The notes under the pieces are model-generated. The model did not search any database. It was not told the origin of the DNA and saw nothing but the letters and a program-made list of their open reading frames with translations. A DNA stretch of 32,045 nt, taken from positions 1,220 through 33,264 of the forward strand of contig DGSY01000109.1 in NCBI GenBank assembly GCA_002394125.1. Reading direction: 5' to 3'. The position numbers and the translations under genes are program-made. This DNA is from Ruminococcus sp. UBA4350 (GTDB lineage: Bacteria; Bacillota; Clostridia; Oscillospirales; Ruminococcaceae). Positions 1-8,468 of this stretch are shown one piece after another (the stretch's first letter is position 1; each line of letters begins with the position of its first letter).

Positions 1-1
1 G

Positions 2-3000
2 GACGGCAGCGCAAGCCGCACCGTCCGGCAGGCGTACTGCATCGACGGGCGCGATCTCGCATCGCCGTATCTCGTCACGGACGGCGTTCTGACGGGCTAC
101 TGCGGTGTCAAAAGCAAGCTTGATCTCTCTGCGGCATTCGCGGACGGTTCGCTGACCGCGGTCGGCGACGATGCCTTTGCGCATTCCCATATCACGGAGA
201 TCACCCTGCCGGATTCCGTCACGCGCATCGGCGACCGGGCATTTTACGCATCCGATCTCAAAACGATCACCGCAAACGGCGTGACTGCGGCCGGCAGTCA
301 GGCGTTCATGGATTCCGCACTCGAAACCGCAAACCTCGGCGCACTCGATACACTCGGCGCACTGGCTTTTCTACGGTGCAGTGCGCTGCGGACACTGAGC
401 TGCTCCGATCTTTCCGGCCTGCCCTGCATCCCCGATTATGCATTTGCACAGTGTAACCGGCTCGGCGAATTGCCGCTTGCATGGGAAACGGTCACGGAGA
501 TCGGCAGCCATGCATTCGAGAACTGCAAGGGCATCAGCGAGGTGTCTCTGCCCGCGCTGCGGTCACTCGGCGAATCGGCCTTTGCGCATTCTTCGATCTC
601 GTCGCTGACGCTTCCGGATTCGCTGGATGTCCTGCCGGCGCGTGTGCTGTATGACACGCCGCTGGAAATGCTCTCCGCACACGGCCTGACCGGGATCGGC
701 ACGGCGGCACTGGCGAGCCCTGATAAGCCCGCGCTCACGCTTGACATGGATCTTTCCCGCATCACCCGGCTCGGCAGTCATGCGTTTGACGGCGTGATGT
801 TCGGTGTTCCTGCTGTATTTGACAGCCTGACGGACTGCGGCACCGGCGCTTTCGATCACACATCCGCGCCGTATTACGCATTCCCGCAGCTGAAAAAGAT
901 CACGTCAGAACTGTTCGTCGGGCTGAACGGGCCGATCCTGCTGACCGGCGCCGAGGAGATCGCGGATTCCGCACTGATCGGCTGTACGGGCGGCATCTTT
1001 GCGGGCGATGCACTCCGGTCGCTAGGCGAGCAGCCGATCATGTTCGATTTTGATGAGGACGAAATGCCGGTCGTTCCGGTGACAGGCGGCCCCGCAGTCT
1101 CGCCGCTGCGCGATTTTGCCGAAGCAAACGGCCTGACCTATCTCACGCTGCCCGCGGTCTATCCGGCAGAAGACGCTGCGGTGTCCGCAAATCAGTTTGA
1201 TGCGGTCACGCTGCGTGTGCATACGGTCAGCACGGAGCCGGTGACAGTAAAATGGTTCGCGGTCGCCGACGGAAAGGAAACCGAGATCGCTGATGCGGAT
1301 GAAAATGCGTATCAGCCCGACACGAGCCGCGCAGGAACATTCTGCTATCGCGCCGCGCTCTTTCAGGGAGACAGGCGCGTTTCCGAGACCGATCTCACGC
1401 TCACGCTCTCGCCCGCTGCAATGCTCTCACTCTGCGCGGACGGCGAATGCGCGGTCATCGACTGGGCAGAGGCCGCAGCGAATGCGGATGCCGATCAGGA
1501 TACGCTGCGCGCCGTGCTGGAATATACGCCGTCCTACAGCGGCAGCTATTATGTCACGGTCTCGCAGATTTCAGCTGACACACCGCCGCAGATCGTCAGC
1601 AGCGACGGCAGCATAACATCCGGCAGCATTCTCAATCTCGCAAGCGCCGCGATCACGCCTGTCACGCTGGAGGCGGGGGCATCCTACCGCATCATCCAGA
1701 GCCTGCCCCGCAGCAAGGCCGATGAAACGGCTGTCTCGGTTCTGCGCATTTCCCGCACCGCACCGCGCAGCTGCGAGGATATTTCGGAGTTTGCATATGA
1801 TCCGTTCGGGGCGGTGACATTCGATCCGAATTACACTGCGGGCAATGCGCCCGCCGTCCGTACCGTTACGCTGACAGCTGTTGATGATGACGGCAATACG
1901 CTGCATCTTGTCCCCGGTGCGGATTATTCGGTTTACAGCAGAATGTCCGCGCCCGACCGCATGGATCTGTATTTCATCCTGACCGGCAGCTATTTCGATG
2001 CGGATATCATGCATGATACCGTTCCCTGCTATCCGGTCTCCGGCAGTATCGTCTCCGGCGAAATGCAGACTGTGATCTGCGATGCGCACACGGTCAGCTA
2101 TGCGTTCAGCCCGCCCGAATCTGCGGAATACGAGATCCTCTGCGGGATCCGTGCGCCGCTGCTGCGGGAGGCGCTCAGCTCCGGCATATACGATCCGGAT
2201 TTCTGGACGCTGCCTGCGCTGCACATTTTTGATGAAAACGGCCGTGAACTGCCGCTGACATACACCGACGGAAATCTCTGTCGCATTTCACTTTCGGCAG
2301 AACAGACATATCATATCGCACTCGGCGGCATCGCGGCCTCCGAACGCTATACGCTCCGCATCCAGCCCGCGGCGCATTCCGCATCGCCCTTCGCCGATGT
2401 GCTCTGCTCATTCCTTTATGCGGATGATACCGGAAGCGAGGATGAACTCTTTGTCTGGGCGGGCAAACCGGTCACGCCGGCGCTTTCGCTCTATGACGGT
2501 ACCCGCACACTGACCGCCGGCACAGACTACGATGTCTATTATCTCAGCAATGACGCGCCGGGCGAAATGGCCGCTGTCGCGTTAAGCCGCGGCGATGCGC
2601 CGGATTTCCTGCTGCGCACGCATCCGATCAGCATTCCGCTGACCGCCGACCGCTCTGAAACGATCCCCGCGGATACAGCGGACAGCGCATATCTGTTCCG
2701 TGCACCCGCTGACGGCTGGTACAGCGTCTGCATCTCCGCACCTGCGGAAACGCAATATTACGCAAGTGTCAACGGCGCGGAGCTCCCGCAGTCGCCGCCG
2801 GAATATCCGTATGCCGCAGAATACCGGCTGAATGCGGGCGAATCGCTCTGCATCACCGTGAGCAAAAGCGCAGGCGAAGCGGAGCTGCTCGTTCGCAGTG
2901 CGCGCTCGATCTCGGAGGGCACACTGATACCGGAAACCGAATTCTATATGATAGACAATGATGAACAGGATATCCCCTGCCGCATCACACTTCCCGACGG

Positions 3001-5569
3001 CACAGCGGCGGAATCCGGAACGGATTTCACTGTCAGTACGGTTTACCGTGACGGTGATCCGGCAGCGGAGATCTGTGCGGCGGGCACCGGATATTACACC
3101 GGCTGCCTGAACGCACTCCTGCCGGTCGCGTTCCGCGCCGAGGCGGATACCCCCTATACCGTCACCGCGCTGCCGGATGAGAAAAGCGTCACCACCTGTC
3201 TCTTTACGCCCGCGCACAGCGGCAGCTATGCGCTCCGCACCTTTGCATCTCCCGCTTTTTATGAGAGCGCAGTCCTGACAAATTTTTATAACAAGGATGC
3301 TGACAAATCTGCGGACACGCAGCTTTGCGTGCTCGATGAAAACGGCAGCATTCTCGGCACAAATGACAGCTTCGCAGGCAATTCCTTTGCCGGACTGGAA
3401 ATGCAGCTGACTGCCGGAACGGAATACCGCATTCAGCTCAGCAGCCGCCGTCCGGCCGGCACGGATTATCTCAGCTACGGCTTTATCATCCTCGACCGGA
3501 AGCAGCTGCTCAGCGACCTGACCGTCCGGACGGAAACGACCGAGCTGACGGACAGCTCGCTCCCGCCGGTCACAGTCACTGCGGCGGACGGCACCCTGCT
3601 GACCGACGGCACTGACTACATCACGCAAACGATCCCCGGTGCAAAGCCGGAGGATGTCTGCCTGCTGGTCAGCGGCACCGGCGATTATACGGGCAATGTG
3701 CCTGTCATGCTGAAAACCGTGCTGGAAAGCAGCCGTGTCACCGAGACCGGTGCGCCGGATGATGCGGAGATCGCGGCGGATACGCCGTTTGCACATAACA
3801 AAAATCAGTATTTCCTCCACATTTATGATGAATGGGAGCTCACGCTCCGTGCGGCTGACGGCGATGCGGTCTCCGGCTGGCTCACCGATCTCAGCGATCC
3901 GCTTCGCAGCACCCGCATCTCCGATGCGGAGCCGTTCAAGGCGCAGGCGGGTTCGTATGTGCTGCGCATCGCGGAGCCGCCGATATCCGACCCGCTGCGA
4001 AGCCGCGTCCTGACGCTTGCCCGCACAGCCGTCCCGATCACGGATGCCGATGTCACGGTCGGCAATGTGCAGTATACCGGTGAACCCGCCGCTCCGCCGC
4101 TGACTGTGACTGACAGCGGGCGGCTGCTCCATGAGGGCATCGACTATATTGTGTGGGACGATTTCGGCATGACCGAATGCGGCCGGTATACGCTGGAAAT
4201 TGAGGGCATCGGCCGTTACAGCGGCAGCACATACGCTGAATTTTTCATTCTCCCCGCACAGAGCAGCGGCACGCTACGCTCCGGTACGCATTCCATTGAG
4301 ATATCCGATCCGGACGCCGCCGTCTGCATGGACTTTACACCGCAGACAAACCGCTGCTTCATCAGCAAATCCGACTGCAAAAACAGCATCGTCACGGTCT
4401 TTGACAGCAAAGGCCGCCCGGTCTGCGAGCTGTGCGGCGCTGGTTATCAGTCGGCGGAGATCAAAGTGAACCGCGGAGAGACATATCAGATCTGCGTCCG
4501 GTTTTACAGCAATACCCTGACCGGCACGACCGATCTCACGATACTGGATGCCTACCGGCTGCTCGGAAAATGTGAGGTGCAGGTCGGTGAAATGCGGGAC
4601 GGTCTGCCGCCGGAATATGCGCTTTATGACGGTGAAACACTGCTCAAGGAGGGCGTGGATTATCAGTTCTGCTCAGACCTCGCGGGCGATACCGCAGGCA
4701 CCGGCTTACTCCGGTTCACGGGGCTCGGCGCATACACCGGCGAGCTGGTCTGGGCATATAAAGTCAGTCCGGAGAGCATCCATGATCCGCTGATCGAAGC
4801 GGAGACCGCTGATTCCGAAACGGAACTGCAATGCGGTGCGCTGCGACATATCGTCCGCGGCAGAAGCGGTTCGCAGCGCATCTTCACATTCACTGCACCG
4901 GCGGACGGGCGTTATTCGCTCATTCTCCCCGATCTGAATGACGCGATGACAGCCTTTGTCTTTCTGCCGGACGGCTCCCGCACCGATGCAGCAGAACAGG
5001 TCACGCTGCAAGCGGGCGAGACGCTCCGCATTCTCTGCATCACAAATATCTATTCGCCCGTTGATGAATTCGAGTATTATCAGATCGGCGTACAAAACGA
5101 TGCACTCCTCGAACAGAAACAATTCAGCGCAGACGGGCTTCTCTGTGAGCTGCGCGGAACGGAAGCCGTTGTGACAGCGCTTGATGCTGAAGCGACCGGC
5201 ATTGTCATTCCGGAATTCTTCACGGACGCCGCAGACGGCACAGAATATGCATTCGGCGGCATCAGCACATTGCTCTGCGATGCGCTCGCCGGAACGCATA
5301 CCGTATTCGGTGAAGCAGGCGGCGCGGTGCAGCGGTTCTGTGCCGATAACGGCATCTGCTTTGCCGCGCTTAATCCGCAGTCGGACTGCACCGGCGATGT
5401 GACCGGCGACGGCATACTGAATACGGATGACATCCTGACGATCGCGCGCTTTATCTATGAATGCCCCGGAATGCAGCTCTCGGATGCGGCGATCGCACTG
5501 GTTGACTGCAATGCAGACGGCATTCTTGACGAAACGGATCTCCGCATCCTGCTCCGGCAGCTTGCATGA
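2..5569 (+). CDS. Large surface protein: BspA-like LRR, repeated beta modules, C-terminal dockerin (5' end missing)
   Basis: The frame is open from the window edge, so the true start and any signal peptide lie outside; 1855 residues are visible. Roughly the first 400 residues are LRR_5 / BspA-type repeats (units such as ITEITLPDSVTRIGDRAFY). The centre alternates two module types. One has a 'GxDY ... GxYxG' signature (GTDYDVYY, GTDYITQT, GIDYIVWD, GVDYQFCS). The other resembles pre-peptidase-C-type beta sandwiches (FTAPADGRYSLIL, FTPAHSGSYALRT). Just before the end is a second LRR_5-like cap (VQRFCADNGICFAAL). The last ~60 residues are a type I dockerin with two calcium loops, DVTGDGILNTDD and DCNADGILDETD. 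By family, the dockerin would dock the protein to a cohesin. An adhesion or substrate-binding role is inference; no catalytic domain was recognised. Confidence 0.9.
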   Translation, partial: DGSASRTVRQAYCIDGRDLASPYLVTDGVLTGYCGVKSKLDLSAAFADGSLTAVGDDAFAHSHITEITLPDSVTRIGDRAFYASDLKTITANGVTAAGSQAFMDSALETANLGALDTLGALAFLRCSALRTLSCSDLSGLPCIPDYAFAQCNRLGELPLAWETVTEIGSHAFENCKGISEVSLPALRSLGESAFAHSSISSLTLPDSLDVLPARVLYDTPLEMLSAHGLTGIGTAALASPDKPALTLDMDLSRITRLGSHAFDGVMFGVPAVFDSLTDCGTGAFDHTSAPYYAFPQLKKITSELFVGLNGPILLTGAEEIADSALIGCTGGIFAGDALRSLGEQPIMFDFDEDEMPVVPVTGGPAVSPLRDFAEANGLTYLTLPAVYPAEDAAVSANQFDAVTLRVHTVSTEPVTVKWFAVADGKETEIADADENAYQPDTSRAGTFCYRAALFQGDRRVSETDLTLTLSPAAMLSLCADGECAVIDWAEAAANADADQDTLRAVLEYTPSYSGSYYVTVSQISADTPPQIVSSDGSITSGSILNLASAAITPVTLEAGASYRIIQSLPRSKADETAVSVLRISRTAPRSCEDISEFAYDPFGAVTFDPNYTAGNAPAVRTVTLTAVDDDGNTLHLVPGADYSVYSRMSAPDRMDLYFILTGSYFDADIMHDTVPCYPVSGSIVSGEMQTVICDAHTVSYAFSPPESAEYEILCGIRAPLLREALSSGIYDPDFWTLPALHIFDENGRELPLTYTDGNLCRISLSAEQTYHIALGGIAASERYTLRIQPAAHSASPFADVLCSFLYADDTGSEDELFVWAGKPVTPALSLYDGTRTLTAGTDYDVYYLSNDAPGEMAAVALSRGDAPDFLLRTHPISIPLTADRSETIPADTADSAYLFRAPADGWYSVCISAPAETQYYASVNGAELPQSPPEYPYAAEYRLNAGESLCITVSKSAGEAELLVRSARSISEGTLIPETEFYMIDNDEQDIPCRITLPDGTAAESGTDFTVSTVYRDGDPAAEICAAGTGYYTGCLNALLPVAFRAEADTPYTVTALPDEKSVTTCLFTPAHSGSYALRTFASPAFYESAVLTNFYNKDADKSADTQLCVLDENGSILGTNDSFAGNSFAGLEMQLTAGTEYRIQLSSRRPAGTDYLSYGFIILDRKQLLSDLTVRTETTELTDSSLPPVTVTAADGTLLTDGTDYITQTIPGAKPEDVCLLVSGTGDYTGNVPVMLKTVLESSRVTETGAPDDAEIAADTPFAHNKNQYFLHIYDEWELTLRAADGDAVSGWLTDLSDPLRSTRISDAEPFKAQAGSYVLRIAEPPISDPLRSRVLTLARTAVPITDADVTVGNVQYTGEPAAPPLTVTDSGRLLHEGIDYIVWDDFGMTECGRYTLEIEGIGRYSGSTYAEFFILPAQSSGTLRSGTHSIEISDPDAAVCMDFTPQTNRCFISKSDCKNSIVTVFDSKGRPVCELCGAGYQSAEIKVNRGETYQICVRFYSNTLTGTTDLTILDAYRLLGKCEVQVGEMRDGLPPEYALYDGETLLKEGVDYQFCSDLAGDTAGTGLLRFTGLGAYTGELVWAYKVSPESIHDPLIEAETADSETELQCGALRHIVRGRSGSQRIFTFTAPADGRYSLILPDLNDAMTAFVFLPDGSRTDAAEQVTLQAGETLRILCITNIYSPVDEFEYYQIGVQNDALLEQKQFSADGLLCELRGTEAVVTALDAEATGIVIPEFFTDAADGTEYAFGGISTLLCDALAGTHTVFGEAGGAVQRFCADNGICFAALNPQSDCTGDVTGDGILNTDDILTIARFIYECPGMQLSDAAIALVDCNADGILDETDLRILLRQLA

Positions 5570-5613
5570 TCAATATAATTTCATTACAACACTGTGGAAA
5601 GGAAAGAAAAATC

Positions 5614-6222
5614 ATGAAAAAACAGAATACCAAAATGCTCGTTGAGGGCGCACTGATGCTTGCACTGGCGATCGTGCTGAGCCTGATCACGCCGTTCCGG
5701 AAGCTGCTTCCGTTCGGCGGCTCGATCACGCTGGTTTCCATGCTGCCGATCTGCATTTTCAGCATCAAATACGGCATCGGCAAGGGACTCGGCGTATCGT
5801 TCCTGTTCGCTGCTTTCCAGTTTGCGGAGGGCGCTGCCAAGGACGGTCTGTTCGGCTGGGGACTGACTGCCGGTATGCTGACCGCCTGCATCCTGTTCGA
5901 TTATCTCATTGCGTATACCGTGCTGGGACTGGCGGGCATTGCGCGAAAGAAAGGGCTCGCCGGCTGGATCATCGGCATTGTCTTCGCGCTGATGCTGCGA
6001 TTCCTTTCACACTTCATCAGCGGCGCATTTGTATTTGCATCGACCGGCAAGATCTGGGATGATCTGGATTTTGTCGCAAACAATAAATACATATACAGCC
6101 TCGTCTATAATGCGGCATATATGGTGCCGGAGATCATCCTGACGGTCATTGCGGCGGTGATCCTGTTCAAGGTTCCGCAGATGCGCAGACTGATCGCGGA
6201 TCCGAATGAAACAGCGCAGTAA
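5614..6222 (+). CDS. thiT: Thiamine ECF transporter S-component ThiT (YuaJ family)
   Basis: A 202-residue integral membrane protein with about six hydrophobic helices. Sequence hallmarks of the ThiT/YuaJ family are visible: GGSITLVSMLPI after helix 1-2, LFDYLIAYTVLGLAGIA in the middle, RFLSHFISGAFVFA, and YNAAYMVPE near the last helix. ThiT binds thiamine in the membrane and works with the shared ECF energising module (EcfA, EcfA', EcfT), which is not encoded here. The ATG at 5614 was chosen because GGAAAGGAAAG lies just upstream and the lysine-rich start precedes helix 1; the longer frame beginning at 5566 would overlap the dockerin gene. The gap to that gene is only 44 bp, with no room for a TPP riboswitch, which often precedes thiT. 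The gene ends at a strong terminator. Confidence 0.85.
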   Translation: MKKQNTKMLVEGALMLALAIVLSLITPFRKLLPFGGSITLVSMLPICIFSIKYGIGKGLGVSFLFAAFQFAEGAAKDGLFGWGLTAGMLTACILFDYLIAYTVLGLAGIARKKGLAGWIIGIVFALMLRFLSHFISGAFVFASTGKIWDDLDFVANNKYIYSLVYNAAYMVPEIILTVIAAVILFKVPQMRRLIADPNETAQ

Positions 6223-6229
6223 AAAGAAA

Positions 6230-6260
6230 AGCAGCAGGCGTTCAGACCTGCTGCTTTTTT
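6230..6260. terminator. Bidirectional intrinsic terminator between thiT and the convergent carboxypeptidase-like gene
   Basis: AGCAGCAGG (6230-6238) pairs with CCTGCTGCT (6247-6255) across an 8-nt loop. T5 follows on the + strand, and an A-rich tract precedes it, which becomes the U-run on the - strand. It serves both converging genes. Confidence 0.85.
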
Positions 6261-6267
6261 GATTGCT

Positions 6268-7656
6268 TTATTTCTTCTGACTGTTCAGATGACCGGCGCG
6301 GGCGGCTGCGCGGCGCTTTCTGTCCTCATGATACCGGATCGTGAAGAACACACACGCACCGATATACAGAACCGAAAGCACAATGCCCAGAATCCATGTT
6401 GCCTTGAGATACTTGGAACGGAAGAATCCGGGGATCTCGCTGAGATTGTATTTCCAGAACGACCGCCCGACATCCGAGGACGCGACCACGTCGATCTCGG
6501 CCAGCGTCTCACCGGAATACTTCAGCAGAACCTTGCCGAGCTTGTCGCCCTCCCTGACCGGCGCTTCGACCTCATCCTTCCAGTCGCTGATCTGCTGTAC
6601 ACTGTTGATATCAATGGTATCACACCAGATGCAGGAATAACCGGAGGTCGGCCGCACCAGCACATAGTCTACCTCATCCGCATTCCGCACACGCACCTCG
6701 CCGAGCTGCGTATTCTCATTGAGGATATCGGTGAAGGACAGATGCACGAATGCCCATTCGAGAATGTTCCGCGCATCATCAAGATGATAGAAGTGACTGT
6801 TGCCCTCCGGATCCTCCATCGGCGCATTCATCGTGACAACAAGATAATTGTTGCCGTCACGCGAGCCCTTGCAGGCAAGGCATCTGCCGCCCTCCTGCGA
6901 ATTGCCGGTCTTGATGCCGCGGACGCCGTTGCAGTAGTACTCATCGTTTTCATCGACCAAGAGATTCGAGTGCTTCCATGTCCATGCGTCCTCTGCCCGT
7001 TCCGTCGAGGGTGTGCTGGTCGCGGTGAAGCCGTTTGCGCAGGCGATATTCTCAAAGCGTGGAACGGTCATCGCATAGGCAAGCAGCTTTGCCGTATCAC
7101 GCGCCGACGTGAGCTGCCGCGCACTGTAAAGGCCGGTGCCGTTGAGGTAGCGCGTATTCGTCATTTCCAGCTCGGCCGCCTTTTCGTTCATCAGATCGGC
7201 GAAGTGATCCTGCGTGCCGCCGAAATGCTCCGCGAGCATATAGGCCGCTTCAACGGAGGATGTCAGCATCATCGCATACATCAGCTCCTCGGCTGTCAGC
7301 GTATCGCCCGCCTCGATATTGGCATAGCGGAGATCCTCGGGATACTCATCCTTTTTGAAGATCTCGTACATCTCCTCGCCCGCCGTGATATTGACCGCCG
7401 TCAGATCGGGGCAGTTTTCCAGCACGATCACGGCCGTCATGATCTGCACGAGCTGACCGGGCATTTCCTTCAGATCGGCACTCTTTTCATAGACGATCTG
7501 CCCGACATCGAGATTCATCAGCACGGCGGCTTCACTCTGGATCGTGGTACTCGGCGTAAATAACAGTGCCTCGGCCTTCATCGGGATCAGCTGACCGATC
7601 AGGGTCGCAGCGCCCGTGGCCGCAGCACAAAGGAATGATATGATTCGTTTCCGCAT
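6268..7656 (-). CDS. D-alanyl-D-alanine carboxypeptidase homologue (peptidase S11 family), catalytic motifs degenerate
   Basis: A 462-residue protein. Signal peptide at 1-30 (cleavage near KAEA), S11 transpeptidase-like domain to about 290, a C-terminal PBP5_C-like beta region, and a C-terminal membrane helix (WILGIVLSVLYIGACVFF) with a basic tail. Overall similarity to DacF/DacA is clear (IMTAVIVLENC, YLNGTGLY, GIKTGNSQEGGRCLA). Where active enzymes have PASTTKIMTA this protein has PGQLVQIMTA, so the nucleophile Ser and the Lys are Gln68 and Gln71. The SxN motif reads SSV, while KTG (249-251) is kept. It may therefore bind peptidoglycan or act as a scaffold rather than trim pentapeptides; that is inference. 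The start is supported by a GGAGA ribosome site. Its terminator is shared with thiT. Confidence 0.85.
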   Translation of the reverse strand: MRKRIISFLCAAATGAATLIGQLIPMKAEALLFTPSTTIQSEAAVLMNLDVGQIVYEKSADLKEMPGQLVQIMTAVIVLENCPDLTAVNITAGEEMYEIFKKDEYPEDLRYANIEAGDTLTAEELMYAMMLTSSVEAAYMLAEHFGGTQDHFADLMNEKAAELEMTNTRYLNGTGLYSARQLTSARDTAKLLAYAMTVPRFENIACANGFTATSTPSTERAEDAWTWKHSNLLVDENDEYYCNGVRGIKTGNSQEGGRCLACKGSRDGNNYLVVTMNAPMEDPEGNSHFYHLDDARNILEWAFVHLSFTDILNENTQLGEVRVRNADEVDYVLVRPTSGYSCIWCDTIDINSVQQISDWKDEVEAPVREGDKLGKVLLKYSGETLAEIDVVASSDVGRSFWKYNLSEIPGFFRSKYLKATWILGIVLSVLYIGACVFFTIRYHEDRKRRAAARAGHLNSQKK

Positions 7657-7709
7657 AGTTCCATCTCCTGCTTTTTTTATCCGTTGTCCGACCGGACACG
7701 ATTACTATT

Positions 7710-7718
7710 ATTATAACA
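7710..7718 (-). promoter_or_regulatory. Extended -10 promoter for the carboxypeptidase-like gene
   Basis: On the - strand TATAAT (7710-7715) is preceded by TGT, giving TGTTATAAT, an extended -10. No good -35 is visible. A near-palindrome GTCCG-AC-CGGAC (7686-7697) lies in the presumed 5' leader. Confidence 0.6.
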
Positions 7719-7850
7719 GATATTCCGCAAAAATGGAATACCTTTTTTGAATTTTTTGCGGAAAAATTAAGAAATGCGGAAAATCCGCCGGAATCCTGCC
7801 TGCTCTGCCGGAGTTGTCGGGCTGTAAACATACAATTCGCACGAAAAGCG

Positions 7851-7879
7851 TTGCAATTTTACAAAAAACGTGTTATAAT
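7851..7879 (+). promoter_or_regulatory. Sigma-A promoter of the transhydrogenase operon
   Basis: TTGCAA (7851-7856), a 17-bp spacer and a perfect TATAAT (7874-7879). Transcription should begin near 7886, giving a leader of about 85 nt. The 7657-7970 intergenic region thus holds this promoter, the divergent one and two leader hairpins; no gene was seen in it. Confidence 0.8.
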
Positions 7880-7891
7880 AGACAATATAGC

Positions 7892-7957
7892 GCTGCATTT
7901 TGCCGGTCACCGGTGCAGCCTGTATGACCAGACCGTCCGCACCCGTACTGCGGAGGA
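7892..7957 (+). other. Two hairpins in the operon leader, the second overlapping the ribosome site
   Basis: GCTGCA (7892-7897) pairs with TGCAGC (7914-7919), enclosing CCGG-TCA-CCGG. TCCGCA (7936-7941) pairs with TGCGGA (7949-7954), and the latter runs into the GGAGGAAGG Shine-Dalgarno at 7952-7960. The second could damp translation; that is inference. Confidence 0.45.
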
Positions 7958-7970
7958 AGGAGCGTTCAGG

Positions 7971-8468
7971 ATGAAATGTCCGTGTCAGCAGCAGCAGAGC
8001 GACCTCTCGCTGCTCCAGCCTGTCCTGCAGAAATATGCGTCCGTCAAGGGCAGCCTTATCACAATTTTGCAGCAGGCACAGGAAATTTACGGCTATCTGC
8101 CGACCGATGTGCTGTATCACATCGCTGAGCAGACCGGCAGCACACCGGCGCGTGTGCTCGGTACTGCGACATTCTATACACAATTCCGCTTTCAGCCGAT
8201 CGGCAAATACCTCATCACACTCTGCGACGGCACCGCCTGTCATGTCAACGGCAGTGCGCGCATCGCAGCAGCCGTGCAGGAATATTTGCAGGTCGAAAAC
8301 GGCGGCACAACTGCGGACGGGCTGTTTTCGTTCAGCATTGCAGCCTGTCTGGGATGCTGCTCGCTCTCGCCCGTCATGATGATCAACGAGGATACCTACG
8401 GCTCACTGACGCCTGCAAAGGTGCTTGAGATTCTCAAGGATATCCGGAAGAAGGAGGCGGCGCAATGA
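7971..8468 (+). CDS. NuoE/HydC-like [2Fe-2S] subunit of a flavin-FeS oxidoreductase (Stn-type transhydrogenase candidate)
   Basis: A 165-residue protein of the complex I 24-kDa family with a thioredoxin-like [2Fe-2S] domain. The cluster ligands are visible as CDGTAC (C-x4-C) and CLGCC (C-x3-C). The N-terminal helical part (GSLITILQQAQEIYGYLP) is typical of NuoE and HydC. It would pass electrons to or from the NuoF-like partner. The ATG at 7971 follows GGAGGAAGG; upstream in-frame codons would lie in the promoter leader. The stop overlaps the next start (ATGA), so translational coupling is likely. With the next two genes it gives the NuoE + NuoF + NfnB-like set known from Sporomusa-type (Stn) bifurcating transhydrogenases. 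There is no hydrogenase H-cluster subunit here, which argues against HydABC. Confidence 0.9.
   Translation: MKCPCQQQQSDLSLLQPVLQKYASVKGSLITILQQAQEIYGYLPTDVLYHIAEQTGSTPARVLGTATFYTQFRFQPIGKYLITLCDGTACHVNGSARIAAAVQEYLQVENGGTTADGLFSFSIAACLGCCSLSPVMMINEDTYGSLTPAKVLEILKDIRKKEAAQ

Noticed and set aside
2582..4132. A 516-codon - strand frame inside the dockerin protein gene
   Set aside because: Arg-rich shadow with no start signals; the + frame carries obvious repeated modules and a dockerin.
6259..7563. A 434-codon + strand frame over the carboxypeptidase-like gene
   Set aside because: It starts inside a terminator and translates to a His/Arg/Leu-rich sequence without motifs; the - strand protein has a signal peptide, family motifs and a ribosome site.
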